From Globisporangium splendens (Eukaryota; Oomycota; Peronosporomycetes; Pythiales; Pythiaceae): a stretch of DNA of 64,000 bases. The position numbers and the translations under genes were made by a program. How positions within the stretch are numbered: the stretch's first letter is position 1; every line of letters begins with the position of its first letter. The notes under the pieces were generated by a model that was not told the DNA's origin, ran no database searches, and saw only the letters and a list, made by a program, of their open reading frames with translations. The DNA is taken from NCBI GenBank assembly GCA_006386115.1, contig VFIW01000015.1, forward strand, positions 124,001 through 188,000, given 5' to 3'. This document shows positions 11,440 through 21,780 of the stretch, one piece after another.

Positions 11440-12205
11440 GCCAAGTAACCCCCCCCATGGATAGTCGCTTCCTCATCAGAGCCATTCGCCAATGCGCTGC
11501 ATGTCGTCGTAGACACCAGTAAGTCGCTGCGCAAAGGAATAATAGAGCTGAAATGCATCCCGACGCACGCGATTTTACGTTCCTTGCTGTTGCTGTCAGT
11601 TCGTGAAGACGTTCTTGCCGTGTTGCTGCTTACGACAAGAAGGACCTTCATATTGGGCGTCCGCGACTTCGCAACTCTATTTCGCGACGTGCCATCGCAT
11701 GATTTGGACGTCGTGTGGCACGTGTTTGCCACTACAGGACGTGAGAAAGTTGATGCCTGTGAATTGCTCGCGACGCTCATTCTGGCCACGCCGCATGTGC
11801 AGCAGGACGCGAAAGTCAGAGGTGTGTGTTTGCATATCTGCCGCTTCGATACCTTGCTCGCACAGAAGTGATGATTATCCGCTTTTTAATGTGTACAGCG
11901 GTGTTTCGCATGTTCAATGTGTCCAAGTATCGCATCGCCAACTGCCAAGCGACGAAACCAGCATGCTGTTCCGCACGGTCGCTACGAGTATCTGGAAGCT
12001 TCTCAACGCGCTCGCCCCCAGCAATGCACCAAGCGCGACACCGCCGCAGCAAAACGTGCATGAAAACCTGACAAAGACCGTGTTTGGCGACGACAAAGTG
12101 CTCTCCGAGGACGCGTTCGTACACATCTGCGCTACCAACCGAGACATCCAGGAACTGCTCACGAGCTTGTCGACTGCGATGAGTAGAAGCTTTAACAAAG
12201 AATGA
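11440..12205 (+). CDS. EF-hand-like protein with disrupted frame
   Basis: The core exon (about 11600-11819) encodes a helix-rich segment with D-V-P-S-H-D-L-D-V-V-W-H-V-F, as in calcineurin B or frequenin-like EF-hand proteins. After an intron ending at about 11898 the frame gives A-V-F-R-M-F-N-V-S-K-Y-R-I. The plausible continuation, L-P-S-D-E-T-S-M-L-F-R-T-V, lies in another frame, so one base must be gained or lost near 11930-11945. At the 5' side the best frame is interrupted just before a run of eight C at 11448-11455, and dropping one C opens it. Either the assembly has two indels or this is a young pseudogene. No start codon could be fixed. The calcium-sensor function is inferred. Confidence 0.4.
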
Positions 12206-12263
12206 CACAACGTAGGTGGTGTGCAAGAACAAACTTCTGTATTGAAACTGTGTCCTGTGTTCC

Positions 12264-13081
12264 CTATGGGATGTTGGCGAGCGGGATGCTGTAGGGCATG
12301 CGGTCGTAGTCTTGATTCACGCCCAGTCGAGGATCCCCTCTACACACACACGCAAGCGAGCAAACAAGTGAGATTCGTAGCGATGGACACAAGATCACAA
12401 CTTGAAGCAAAAGCCACACGTACTGACGAGGGGGCAATGTGACTTCTTGCTTGCGGTACGCGCGTCCGGCGTCACATTCTGAGCGCAGCCTCCTGCCGTT
12501 TGCTGCGCGGCGCAGCAATTGTCGATACACGGTGTCCCGGGCGTCGCCACCGACGTGAGCGCAAACACCTTGGGGCGCGTGTCGACCCGCGGCGTGAGGT
12601 CGCCGGCGCGGAACTTGCAGTAGCCGTCCTTGCAGTACCCCTTACGCGTGCAGAACGCGAAGATGTCCACTTTCTGCTTCATGCTGCAGCCGATCTCGAC
12701 GAGGCAGCGCGCCAGCTTGCTGTAGCACGGACACAGGTACTGCTCCGTGTCGTGGCACTGCGCGGGGCACTCCATGCGGCACTGCTCCACATGCTGCGGT
12801 TGGCAGCCTGCATATCAATAGTTCAATAGTAAGGCACGAGAGAGAGAGAGAGGGAAAGCGTTCTAGGCACAAACGAATGCAGGTAGTAAGATGGAAGCGT
12901 GTGCTCATTATACACTTGCTTCAGCTTGGGGTGCGTCAGCTACAAGACAACTCCCAACAACGTCGGACAAGAGGATGATTAGCTTTTCAATGAACGCAAT
13001 ATGTACGCACTTCACCTGCGCATTGGCGGTCAGCTGCTGCTGCGATCCAAGCATTAGAGTGAGGAAGAAGAGCCGCCGCAT
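12264..13081 (-). CDS. Small secreted cysteine-rich protein
   Basis: Exon 1 (13016-13081) encodes a classic signal peptide: two Arg, then a hydrophobic core L-F-F-L-T-L-M-L-G, ending at A-N-A-Q. Exon 2 (high end about 12793) encodes a mature domain of about 130 residues with 17 cysteines, arranged C-x3-C-x3-C, then C-P-C, C-x6-C, C-x5-C-x4-C, D-N-C-C and further pairs. The 3' end is ambiguous. The frame runs to a stop at about 12395, but a strong GTACGT donor at about 12429 and a GTGTGG donor four bases on both allow splicing to a terminal exon near 12340. They would give different C-termini. Secreted Cys-rich proteins in oomycetes can be structural, inhibitors or effectors. No family was recognised. 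Confidence 0.6.
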
Positions 13082-15207
13082 CGTGCTGCACTCCCAGTTT
13101 GTGCACTTCAACGTGGCATCACAACGTCGGTTGACCGAAAGAAAGCCACCAAAATTAGCATTCTCGCGTTTCTGCGGGCAGCACGAGGCGCAATTAACTA
13201 CCCGTCGTGCAGTGCACTCAGCCGCACAGGCACACGACCGGACGGATGCCGACGCTGCTGCGGTTATTATTCTGAGACCATTGTCATTAATTGCCCTCTT
13301 TATGAGTCCAACTGACCAACAGCGCGGTTCAAACGCAAGGCAGATTCGAACTGCTCATCCATGGTGGTCCGGCGACAGATAGAAAGGAAAAAGAAACAGC
13401 GAGACTGACGTACGTGCGCGCGTGTTCCGAGTTGTTCCAGTTGAGCTACGTTGGTGCAAAGAAAGAAGAGCAGGCTAAGGCGAGTCCACAACTGCACGAG
13501 GTCCTTGCATTTATACTGACTCAAAAGTATTGCTGAGCAGGCGTTAAGATCAGGCTGATATATGCACAAGGCCAACGGTGGGTATCTCACACATCAATCA
13601 ATGCATCAGTCGAATTGAATCCATTTCGGTGGGCATGGCACACACACACCACATAACGAGAAGATCTCTGCTAAACTGACGCGACTCGGCTCGAGCAAAT
13701 TATCCGAGTCGGTTGCCCATCTCCATCCTCAACGAATGGACGAGCGTGTGTCACGACGACGATCAACCGATCTCGATGGAGTTGGCAGGCTTCTCGTGAT
13801 CTCACTGCACAACGAGCAGCAAAGAATTTCTCATGCATGTAGGGCTGACTTGAGCCCACTGCACGTGGCGCCATCGTAATCGACTGCACATTGGTGCCAA
13901 GTAGGTAGGTTTGATGCAAGCAACGATTGACTGCGAGGCTCCCAAACCCAGTCTGGCATAGTAGGTAGACGTTTGCAAGAATTGCAGCTGGCGTGTTCTG
14001 CTGGACACGTTGGCGCCTGCCCACCTGTCGATGGACGAGCCACCAGTGTGTCCATCCTGCCGCTGGCGGATTGCTTGGCTCACTGAGAAAGTTGAGGTGC
14101 ATTTTGGCGATCGGACGACGCTGATGGCGCTTGAGGATCGAAGACATCAGTCATGCTTCTGAATATAATCTTAAAGAAACGTCACCAACTGTCACTATTG
14201 TGGGTATTATGTATGAGACCCTGAGAGCCAGCCTCGATGCGTTCGGTGGCGCTAGTGCGGTGCCAATGTCGCAGTTGAGTTCAGTACACTCGCTGGACGC
14301 TCATTCCTGGCATCATCAGAGGCGAGATGACTCCGAGAAGGTCCGTTTTAGCAGGCAATTCTGAGGACAAAAGTCCAAGCTAAACAGCACGCCATTGTGA
14401 CATGGATACTGCGAATTTGTGCTTTTCGGCTATTGCCTTTCGGGTGGCTCCATGAGGCAAGCACTCGCGAGTTTAGTCGACGTGCAGGTTTCGTTTTCGC
14501 CGTCACTCCAAATGGGCGGATGGAGAGCGTCTAGCTTTGTTCCAGGCGATGGGGTGCTGCTGGGACCATCAACGGAACGATGGCACCATCCCAGGGTCTC
14601 GTTGTCGACCGACTGCGCCAGCGGATGCGCCGATTTTCGGTCGTCGGTGAGCTGCTTCAGGAGAAGCAACACGCCAGTAAGAGATGGACACTGCGGAGCT
14701 ATGGCTACATCTTTTACTGTAGTGCACTCCCGGTTTTGTGAGGTGACGGGTCTGCTTTAACAGTGTCCTCGTGTGGAAAGGAACGCACAAGCGAGAAATG
14801 ACCGTCTCCAGCGAGCAGCAACGACGCATTGCCGGATCCTTTTGCTGTCCTTCGCGATGCTAAAACAATGTATGGAGCGTTGCTGTTTGAACCCTCGGAT
14901 TCGTGCCACGTCGTCATAATCGCTCTTCGTGTCTTGATTATGATAGACCCCAGTCAACCGCTGTCAATGATGACGCCAGGAGACACGCTCTATTCTGATA
15001 CACCGTCCAGTCGTCAACTCTCTTATCTAATATATCTCGAAAAGCTCTTCTTTTGCTTTTTCCAAAACACGGTGGACAAACACTCCGGCCGTTTCGCGCA
15101 GTCCTCGATTTTTGCTCTCGTTTTGCGCTGCCTGCCTCATTCGCCAATCCGCCGCCAAGCCGCCGAGTCGCTCTCCGTCAGCTCCGCCAGCAGACGCTCG
15201 CTCCGCA
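13082..15207. other. Gene-free stretch of about 2.1 kb
   Basis: No exon with convincing protein sequence was found on either strand. Short open frames at 13671-14147 (minus) and 14419-14760 (plus) lack recognisable motifs and could be remnants of decayed mobile DNA. The right end must hold the promoter of the ELO gene. Confidence 0.4.
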
Positions 15208-16567
15208 ATGGCCGCCACCGCCCGAACGCCCAGCCTCTTCAAGGAGATCCCCGAGCTCTCGTTTCTCTACCCGTTCGAATGGGAGCGCAACTGGGTGAGC
15301 ATTATAATAAGGCAAAAGCAGGACGCGCATGCGACACTCGGCATGTGCATGTGTGCGAATATTTCAAATATATGTCGAAGACTAACGGTCGTATGGTGAT
15401 AATGTGCAGGAAATAACGACGGAAGTGGAGTTCTGTCGGTCGTCCATGGGCCACGCGGTGATCCTGTGCGCGTGCTACGCCGTCATGTGCTTCGGTGGAC
15501 GCTGGCTCATGAAGGACCGCAAGCCGTTCAACCTGCAAATGTGCGTAGTACAGTTGCCAGGAACCGGGAAAAGCAACGGGAAGATGTGGAAAATGATTCT
15601 AACTGGCACCATCGTCTGCTTTTTGTGTGTACAGTCCACTTGCGCTGTGGAACTTGGCGTTGTCGGTGTTTAGCTTCATGGGTGCGATCCGAACGGTGCC
15701 GTTCCTGCTCAACACCATTTACCGCCGTGGCGTGTACAACTCGGTCTGCATGGTCCCAACGCTGCACTACGGCCACGGTCCTGTGGGCTTCTGGGTGACG
15801 GTGTTCATCTTCTCCAAGGTGTGTTGCTATGCGCACGAATCCTGTCTTGGGTGTGTATCGTGCTTGGCTCACGATCACAACTCTTTGTTTTCGTGCCGTT
15901 GCAGGTTCCAGAGCTTGTCGACACGCTGTTCATTGTGCTCCGCAAGAAGCCTCTGATCTTCCTCCACTGGTACCACCACATCACGGTGTTGCTCTTCTGC
16001 TGGCACGCGTTTGCCACTCTTTCCGCCAGGTGTGCTACAATAACCCGTGCTTCAGTTGCTGCTTGCAAAATGCTAACTGCTGTGTGTGCATCTTGATGTT
16101 GGTGGGTTTTTTTTCTTTTCCTTCTTCTTTTACAGTGGCCTCTACTTTGTCGCGATGAACTACACCGTGCACGCCGTTATGTATTTCTACTATTTCCTCA
16201 CGGCCATGGGCTACCGTCCACGTTGGGCTCTCGCTGTCACCGTGTTCCAGCTCAGTCAGGTACGCTTCTGCTTGCCTTTTGCGGAGAAACGATGCACTGC
16301 ACAAGTAAAACTCACCATTCTATTGTTGTTGCAATTATGACACATGTGCAGATGGTCGTTGGTGTGGCCGTATGCTCGTTGGCGACGTACTACATCCAGA
16401 GCGGCGTCGACTGCGCCGTGGACCGTGAGAACCTCAAGTGGGGTATCATCATGTACTCAAGCTATTTTGCGCTCTTCCTCAAGTTTTTCATCGAGCGCTA
16501 CTTCCTCAAGGGTGCGTCCAAGGCGCCAAAGAAATCCGCCGGACTAGCCAAGAAGAAGCTCGCGTAA
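15208..16567 (+). CDS. ELO-family very-long-chain fatty acid elongase
   Basis: Six exons (15208-15294, 15410-15540, 15635-15818, 15905-16029, 16136-16259, 16352-16567) join in frame to 288 residues. Hydrophobic segments run throughout. The hallmark histidine box H-W-Y-H-H (H-x2-H-H) is present, preceded by E-L-V-D-T-L-F-I-V-L-R-K-K-P as in ELO proteins, and followed by M-N-Y-T-V-H-A-V-M-Y-x-Y-Y. The protein ends in a basic Lys/Ala tail, typical of ER retention. ELO enzymes are the condensing step of the ER elongation cycle: acyl-CoA plus malonyl-CoA gives 3-ketoacyl-CoA. The sequence around the box resembles the ELOVL6/3 type, which prefers saturated and monounsaturated C12-C16 acyl-CoA. That subtype is tentative. 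Confidence 0.93.
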
Positions 16568-17114
16568 GGAGGAGAGGGTATGTATGTAGTTCAGTAGTTT
16601 CTTCTTTCCTCCCCATGCGACAGCAGAAAAAGATCAAGAAGACTCAAGATGGAGATATGAAAAAAGCGAAGCGAGGGAAGTGTGAGGAGATCGAGCGACG
16701 TGTTAGAAGATGTCCCAGCAGCCATCATCCGAGTGGTGATGATGACACAGTGAGTGTGTCAGGGGATCCTGTTCGGCTACAGTTGGTCCAACACCAACAC
16801 CACATGCTGAAGAAGGATGCGCCGCAGTCACTTGATCCACAAACACCCTCACTCTGAATAGAAACGTCCCTCTTCGTGCGCCTTTCTGCTTGTTGCATCT
16901 CATGACTACCAGGTATGCATATTTATCAGTGTTGATGAGGTGTCCTGTTAAAACCGAATTGTCCTTTTTAGGAGAGAACAATTGCGCAAATCCAAGTGCT
17001 CATCATCAGACATGAGGGAGGGAGGAGGGGGCGATGGATGAATGAGGAATGCCGCGCCTCAGTCGGCGATTTGTTGGACGCGTGGATAGCTACACACATA
17101 GGTAAAGAGCACCA
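16568..17114. other. Intergenic between ELO and sideroflexin genes
   Basis: About 550 bp holding the ELO 3' end and sideroflexin promoter. No gene, repeat or RNA was recognised. Confidence 0.4.
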
Positions 17115-18215
17115 ATGGGTCTTGGAGGAGGCGGCGAGACCGCTGTCCTAGCTGCTGCAGGCGGGGGCTCCGAGACGCACATCAAGCTCGCCGACCCGGA
17201 CGAAGCGACGTACGTCGGCCGCGTGCGCAAGACGTTCCGCATGCTCGACTTCCGCACGGCGTTCACGACGGACCACGCTCTGCAGGACGCGCTCGCGCTC
17301 GTCGCGGCCAAAGGTATGACTGACTGGTGCTTGGTTTAAGCGCTTGTGGTGTGTATGAGACTATCATAGTGAGCTGATGCTTGTGTGAATGAACCCGTTT
17401 TAGCCGCTGGGAAGGACGTGGATGCCGACGCGTACGACCACGCGCTCAAGATCAAGCATGCGATCGTGCATCCGGACACGGGCGAAGCCGTGTTCACGCC
17501 GCTGCGTGTGTCGATGATCGTACCGATGAACGTGATCGTGGACTGCGGCATGATCCTGGCGTCGACGACGCGCCAGACGATCTTCGCGCAGTGGCTCAAC
17601 CAGACGTACAACGCGCTGCACTACTACGCGAACCGCAACGCGTCGAACGAGGACACGGCCGAGCAGCGCATCGTGGCGTACGTCGGCGCGACCGCGAGCT
17701 CCGTGGCCGCGTCTCTGGGGATCCGCCGCTGGGCCAAGCAGATGCAGAGCGCCAAGTGGTCGCCGATCGTGGCGCGCATGGGTCCGTTCGCGGCCGTGGC
17801 CGCCGCCGACCTGCTCAACCTCGCGGTGATGCGCCAGAGCGAGTACCTCAAGGGCGTCAACATCTACGATGAGAACGGCGACTGCGTCGGCAAGAGCAAG
17901 CGCTGCGGCGCGCTCGCGGTTGCGTCGTGCATCACGGGACGCATCTTCGCGGCGGCGCCGATCCTCATCGTGCCGCCGCTGGTCATGCGGCGTCTGGAGC
18001 GCAAACCGTTTCTGACACGGAACCCGTGGCTGCGCGTGCCGCTGCTGCTCGGGATGGTGGGCACGATGATCCAGTTCTCGGTTCCCGTGACGTTCGGGCT
18101 CTTCCGCCAGACCGCGCAGCTCAATGTAAAGTACCTCGAGCCCGAGATCGCGGCAAACGCGACGCGCAAGGACGGCCAGCGCGTCCAAGTCGTCACGTAC
18201 AACAAGGGCATCTAA
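17115..18215 (+). CDS. SFXN-like: Sideroflexin (mitochondrial serine carrier family)
   Basis: Exons 17115-17313 and 17404-18215 join in frame to 336 residues. After a Gly-rich N-terminus come the family signatures: K-H-A-I-V-H-P-D-T-G (the H-P-D-T motif), P-M-N-V-I-V, Q-T-I-F-A-Q-W-L-N-Q-T-Y-N-A (the W-x-N-Q-S/T-x-N-A motif), a central segment with N-x-x-x-M-R (here L-A-V-M-R), and four to five hydrophobic segments near the C-terminus. Sideroflexins sit in the mitochondrial inner membrane; human SFXN1/3 import serine for one-carbon metabolism. The exact substrate in oomycetes is unknown. The coding sequence is markedly GC-rich compared with neighbours. Confidence 0.93.
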
Positions 18216-18431
18216 CCTCAATAGACAACACTACTTGGGTACGTCTTTGCCATCTCCTTCTATCTCTTGCTGTGTAAATGTGGAGCTCTGTGTATTTCCA
18301 GGTCGTAATGTGGGAAACGCTTGCACTTCCAATTATAACTACGGCGACCACGTCAAGAGCGCCAATGCTGCCTAGCTAATCTCGCCTTTGTGCACACCAG
18401 CGTATGGAAAAGCGTGCCTAAGGAGGGGAAC

Positions 18432-19943
18432 ATGGAGACAGCAGACTCCAAGAGCGACTCCAATGCGGCTGCGAGTGAGACCGAGCCGCGCAATGGCACA
18501 GCGGCAGCGCCGCCACCCGCAGAGCCCACGGTCACAGACTTGTTCAACCACCAGGTGGATCTCCAGAAGATCGAGTTCCTCAACACGCGCATGCTGCACC
18601 TGCAGTCCGAGAACGAGAGTCTTCGCGCGCGCCACGAGAAGCGCGAGCAGGAGACCCGCGAGTTCGTCGCGTACTTCCAGAAGGAGATCCAGACGCGCGA
18701 CAAGCAGATCACGAAGCTCACCGAGGAGCTGGCGGCCGCCAAGCTGAGCCACGCACTCGAGCTCGAGGCCACGCTGCAGTCCAAGGACGCCGCGTTCCAG
18801 CAGACGCACTCGACGTTCGCGTCCAAGGAGGAGAGTTTCACGGAGCAGGTGTTCTTTTTGAAGGAGGAGCTCAACCAGCTCGAGATGTTTCTCGATATGA
18901 AGGAAATCATCCACAACAAGATGTCGGCGCTCGAAACCGAGCTGCAGAGCGAGAAGGAGCAAGCGCATGACAAGGTGCGCGATCTCGAGCGCAAGTTCCT
19001 CGAGGAGAAGGCGTGTCTCCAGAAGGAGCACGAGAAGAAGATCGAGATCGTCAAGCAGCAGGCCAAGGAGGATGCGCGCAACGGTCTCGACGCCGACACG
19101 CGCAAGATCGTGACAGATAACCGCTGCATAGGCGAGGAGCTCCGCTTCCAGCTGCAGATGACGGAGGAACTCCAGAAGGAGAAGGAGCATTTTGAGGTCC
19201 GCGCCAAGAAACTGGGCATCGAAGTGCAGATCTCCAAGGCCAAGGAGGATGAGTACGCTGTTCAGGCGCAGCGTCAGGCGCGCGAGATCAAGCAGCTTTG
19301 CGCGAATGTCAAGGACCTGGAAAAGAAAATGACCGAGAGCCTCGCGGTCATCGAGCGCGAAAAGTATGCCGAGGTCTCGAAAACGGGCAAGGACTTCGAG
19401 GACATGGTGCTCGACGTCGACGGACTGCGCAACCTGCGGCTCCTGGTCCAGACGATCCTCGACCAGCGCACCGACGTCGAGCAGTTCTTTATCGACGCGC
19501 TCGCATACGTCAAGCAGGAGATCGAGACCGAGCGCAAGAAGCAGCACGACCTGGAGCTCGAGCGGTATCACATGGAGGTGAAGCGGTCCCAGGGACTGCT
19601 TCAGCACGCGTCGAGTCTGCGGTTCCCCAAGTTGCAAGCCCAGGCACAGACACCAGCAGAGGTGCTGCTTCCTGCACCTCCAAAGCCCCACTTTAGCGAG
19701 AAAGTGGACCTGCGGCAGCTCACGTGGGACAAGCGCGAGCGGGTGTTGCGTCTCGTGTTCGCCAAGATCAACGGCACGCAGAGCTACGCGGACGCGCCGA
19801 TGCCTCAAGATTATTTTCACTCGCCATCCCCGTCGTCGTCTTTGTCTTCTTATGACTTTGGCGCGTCGGAGCCGAGTCCGAACCAAGTTGGCGGAGGCGT
19901 GTACTTGGCAACAGAGCCTGCCTCGCCGATACTTTCAAAGTGA
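18432..19943 (+). CDS. Ciliary-type coiled-coil protein (DUF4515/BBOF1-like)
   Basis: An intronless gene of 503 residues, almost entirely coiled coil between residues 45 and 390. The central part (F-L-D-M-K-E-I-I-H-N-K-M-S-A-L-E near residue 160, then V-R-D-L-E-R-K-F-L-E-E-K-A-C-L-Q-K-E, then I-V-T-D-N-R-C-I-G-E-E-L) follows the DUF4515 pattern. That pattern is found in basal-body orientation factor 1 and related ciliary proteins. The C-terminal 100 residues are low-complexity with Ser and Pro. A role at basal body or axoneme is inferred. An ORF-length antisense frame of 504 codons is a shadow of this GC-rich gene. The Met at 18432 is the first ATG; the frame is open further upstream without one. 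Confidence 0.55.
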   Translation: METADSKSDSNAAASETEPRNGTAAAPPPAEPTVTDLFNHQVDLQKIEFLNTRMLHLQSENESLRARHEKREQETREFVAYFQKEIQTRDKQITKLTEELAAAKLSHALELEATLQSKDAAFQQTHSTFASKEESFTEQVFFLKEELNQLEMFLDMKEIIHNKMSALETELQSEKEQAHDKVRDLERKFLEEKACLQKEHEKKIEIVKQQAKEDARNGLDADTRKIVTDNRCIGEELRFQLQMTEELQKEKEHFEVRAKKLGIEVQISKAKEDEYAVQAQRQAREIKQLCANVKDLEKKMTESLAVIEREKYAEVSKTGKDFEDMVLDVDGLRNLRLLVQTILDQRTDVEQFFIDALAYVKQEIETERKKQHDLELERYHMEVKRSQGLLQHASSLRFPKLQAQAQTPAEVLLPAPPKPHFSEKVDLRQLTWDKRERVLRLVFAKINGTQSYADAPMPQDYFHSPSPSSSLSSYDFGASEPSPNQVGGGVYLATEPASPILSK

Positions 19944-20246
19944 GAACGAGAAGAAAGAGGTTCGCAAAGGAGAGGTGGTCCCAGTGTCAGCATGTCGCTC
20001 AACGGACTGTCCATGATGCCCACAGCGCCGCCGTCAGCGCACAGAAAGCAGAACCAATAGACAAGTTAACTATTGCCATTCATTCACTCTGTGCCTTGTT
20101 TCTAAATGACAACTTTGTTGGACCGAAAAAAATGACGACAACTTCACACAAACCGCCACGCTTTTTACCCTTGAAAAGCTGGCGCTGGCTCGCTTCTTCC
20201 TTCCTCTATGTTCTTTCTCTCTTGCTCTCCTAACAATCCCAACGGG
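19944..20246. other. Convergent 3' ends
   Basis: About 300 bp between two genes ending towards each other. No other feature seen. Confidence 0.4.
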
Positions 20247-21598
20247 TCATACGCGCGCAAACACGGACGCTATGGACGCACGCTGCTGGTACTGCTCATT
20301 GCTGCTGCTCGCATCGCTGTTGAAGCTGTCGGGGAACTGCTGGCGCGGTGACGGACCCGCACCGTCGTCCGAGTCGTACCGCAGCGGGTCCTGGAAGAGA
20401 TCGCCGCCATGGGTCCATCGCGGCCGCGCGTCTAATAGCGCGTTGTCTGCTGCGGTCGCAGACGATGCCGTGCCGTACGAGCTGTTCATGGGACTCGCGA
20501 GCAGTTTGCTCTCGCCACTACGGCCGCCACCGCTCCCGGCGCCAGTATTGATGATGTGGAAGATCCCAAAGTCCGGCAGTTTGTGGCCGTGTGCGCCTTT
20601 GCCATGACGCGGCGCACCGACGCCGCCAGCCTTGGTCGTGATCAAAAGCAGCAACAGCACCGTCGGCAGGAACTCCCAGAAACAGAAGAACACGAAGTAC
20701 GCGAACGTCGTGACGCGGCCGTTCATGTCGAGTTGGTTCCAGATGCTCAGGAACCAGTTCTGCGATGTCGCGAGGTCTCGCATCGCGCGCGTAAAGAAGA
20801 TCAGGAACAGCAGCGCATTGATGATTGCAAGGCTCTATGGACAACGCATACACACACATAGGAGCTGGTTAGCACAACAAGACTGTGCCATGAGCGGCGC
20901 GAGTGTGGACGCGTACACGTGGCTTGGAGATGAGCATGCGCTGTCGCTTCCAGCTCTCGACCTGTTTCCCATTTTGTACACACACAGTCGTTGAGTAAGT
21001 CGGTTGAGTGGCGCCAATCACTAGCATGTAGCGCACGTACGTTGGCCATTTTCCATCCAAAGAAGCCGAAGAGCCCGCTGAGCAAGAAGAAGGAGACGGC
21101 CGAGTACTCGAGCTGCACAGACACGTCCGAGACCTTGTAGAACTCCTGGTCGTACTCGTCGCCGTAAGCGCAGGCGTGCGAGATATCATTGGACGAGTTG
21201 AAGGCCCAGACGGCCGTGAACGTGGCCATGGACACGGTGAGCAGCAGGTAGAGCGGCAGGCAGATGCTGCGCCACTTGGAGCGCCACTTCTTGCCTGTGA
21301 GCACCTGGATGTAGAAGAGCACGAGCAGCGAGAAGTTGGCGAACTGGATGGGCGTCGGCATCCAGTAGAGCAGGTAAAGCTCCAGGTACGTGATCTGCTC
21401 GCGCGTCTGCAGCATGATCCAGTACGTCGAGCGCACGACGGTCCAGAGCAGACACAGCAGATAAAAGCACGTGGACCACGACAGCAGCTTGTTCTTGTTG
21501 CGCAGCGACGCCAGCAGCCGCGTGAGCAGGAACAGCAGCAGCGCCAGGCACATGGCCGTCAGCAGCACCGTGTACACCGTCGGCGCCGGTGCGCCCAT
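20247..21598 (-). CDS. GPR137/TOM1-like seven-TM protein
   Basis: Exon 1 (21041-21598) and exon 2 (20247-20834), with a 206-bp intron starting GTACGT, give 381 residues. Seven hydrophobic segments span residues about 10 to 255. The segment L-L-Y-W-M-P-T-P-I-Q-F-A-N-F-S-L-L-V-L-F-Y-x-Q-V resembles the GPR137 / plant TOM1-THH1 family core, where P-x-x-x-Q-F-x-x-x-T-L-x-x-L-Y-x-A-Q-V is usual. The C-terminal 130 residues are soluble and rich in Gly, Ser and Asp. GPR137 proteins are lysosomal or vacuolar membrane proteins that in animals affect Rag/mTORC1 signalling; plant TOM1 sits in the tonoplast. No ligand is known. The family is inferred from pattern, not from a search. Confidence 0.55.
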
Positions 21599-21780
21599 GG
21601 CTTTAATGTGGGGGGTATGTAGAGCTACGCTTCTTCTTCGTCGTCGTCGTCACCTTCGGCTGCTAGGAATGAAGAAGAACCGAACCAATTGTCCTCATGT
21701 CTGGACCCATGTCGACGACCGGATTTAAGGTGGGATACATTATTATCGGGCGTTAGGTTGTGGAAATGGATGTGGAATGA

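Noticed and set aside
13340..13360. TTCGAA-containing short stem like a tRNA T arm
   Set aside because: The rest of a tRNA cannot be folded around it.
13671..14760. Possible degenerate retrotransposon segments
   Set aside because: Several frames are open, but I could not find any integrase, RT or gag motif, so no element is called.
17400..18221. Minus-strand open frame of 273 codons
   Set aside because: Antisense of sideroflexin exon 2, Arg/His-rich, no start context and no family.
18372..19886. Open frame of about 504 codons on the minus strand
   Set aside because: Shadow of the GC-rich coiled-coil gene; Leu/Glu/Arg composition is the complement of that gene's codons.
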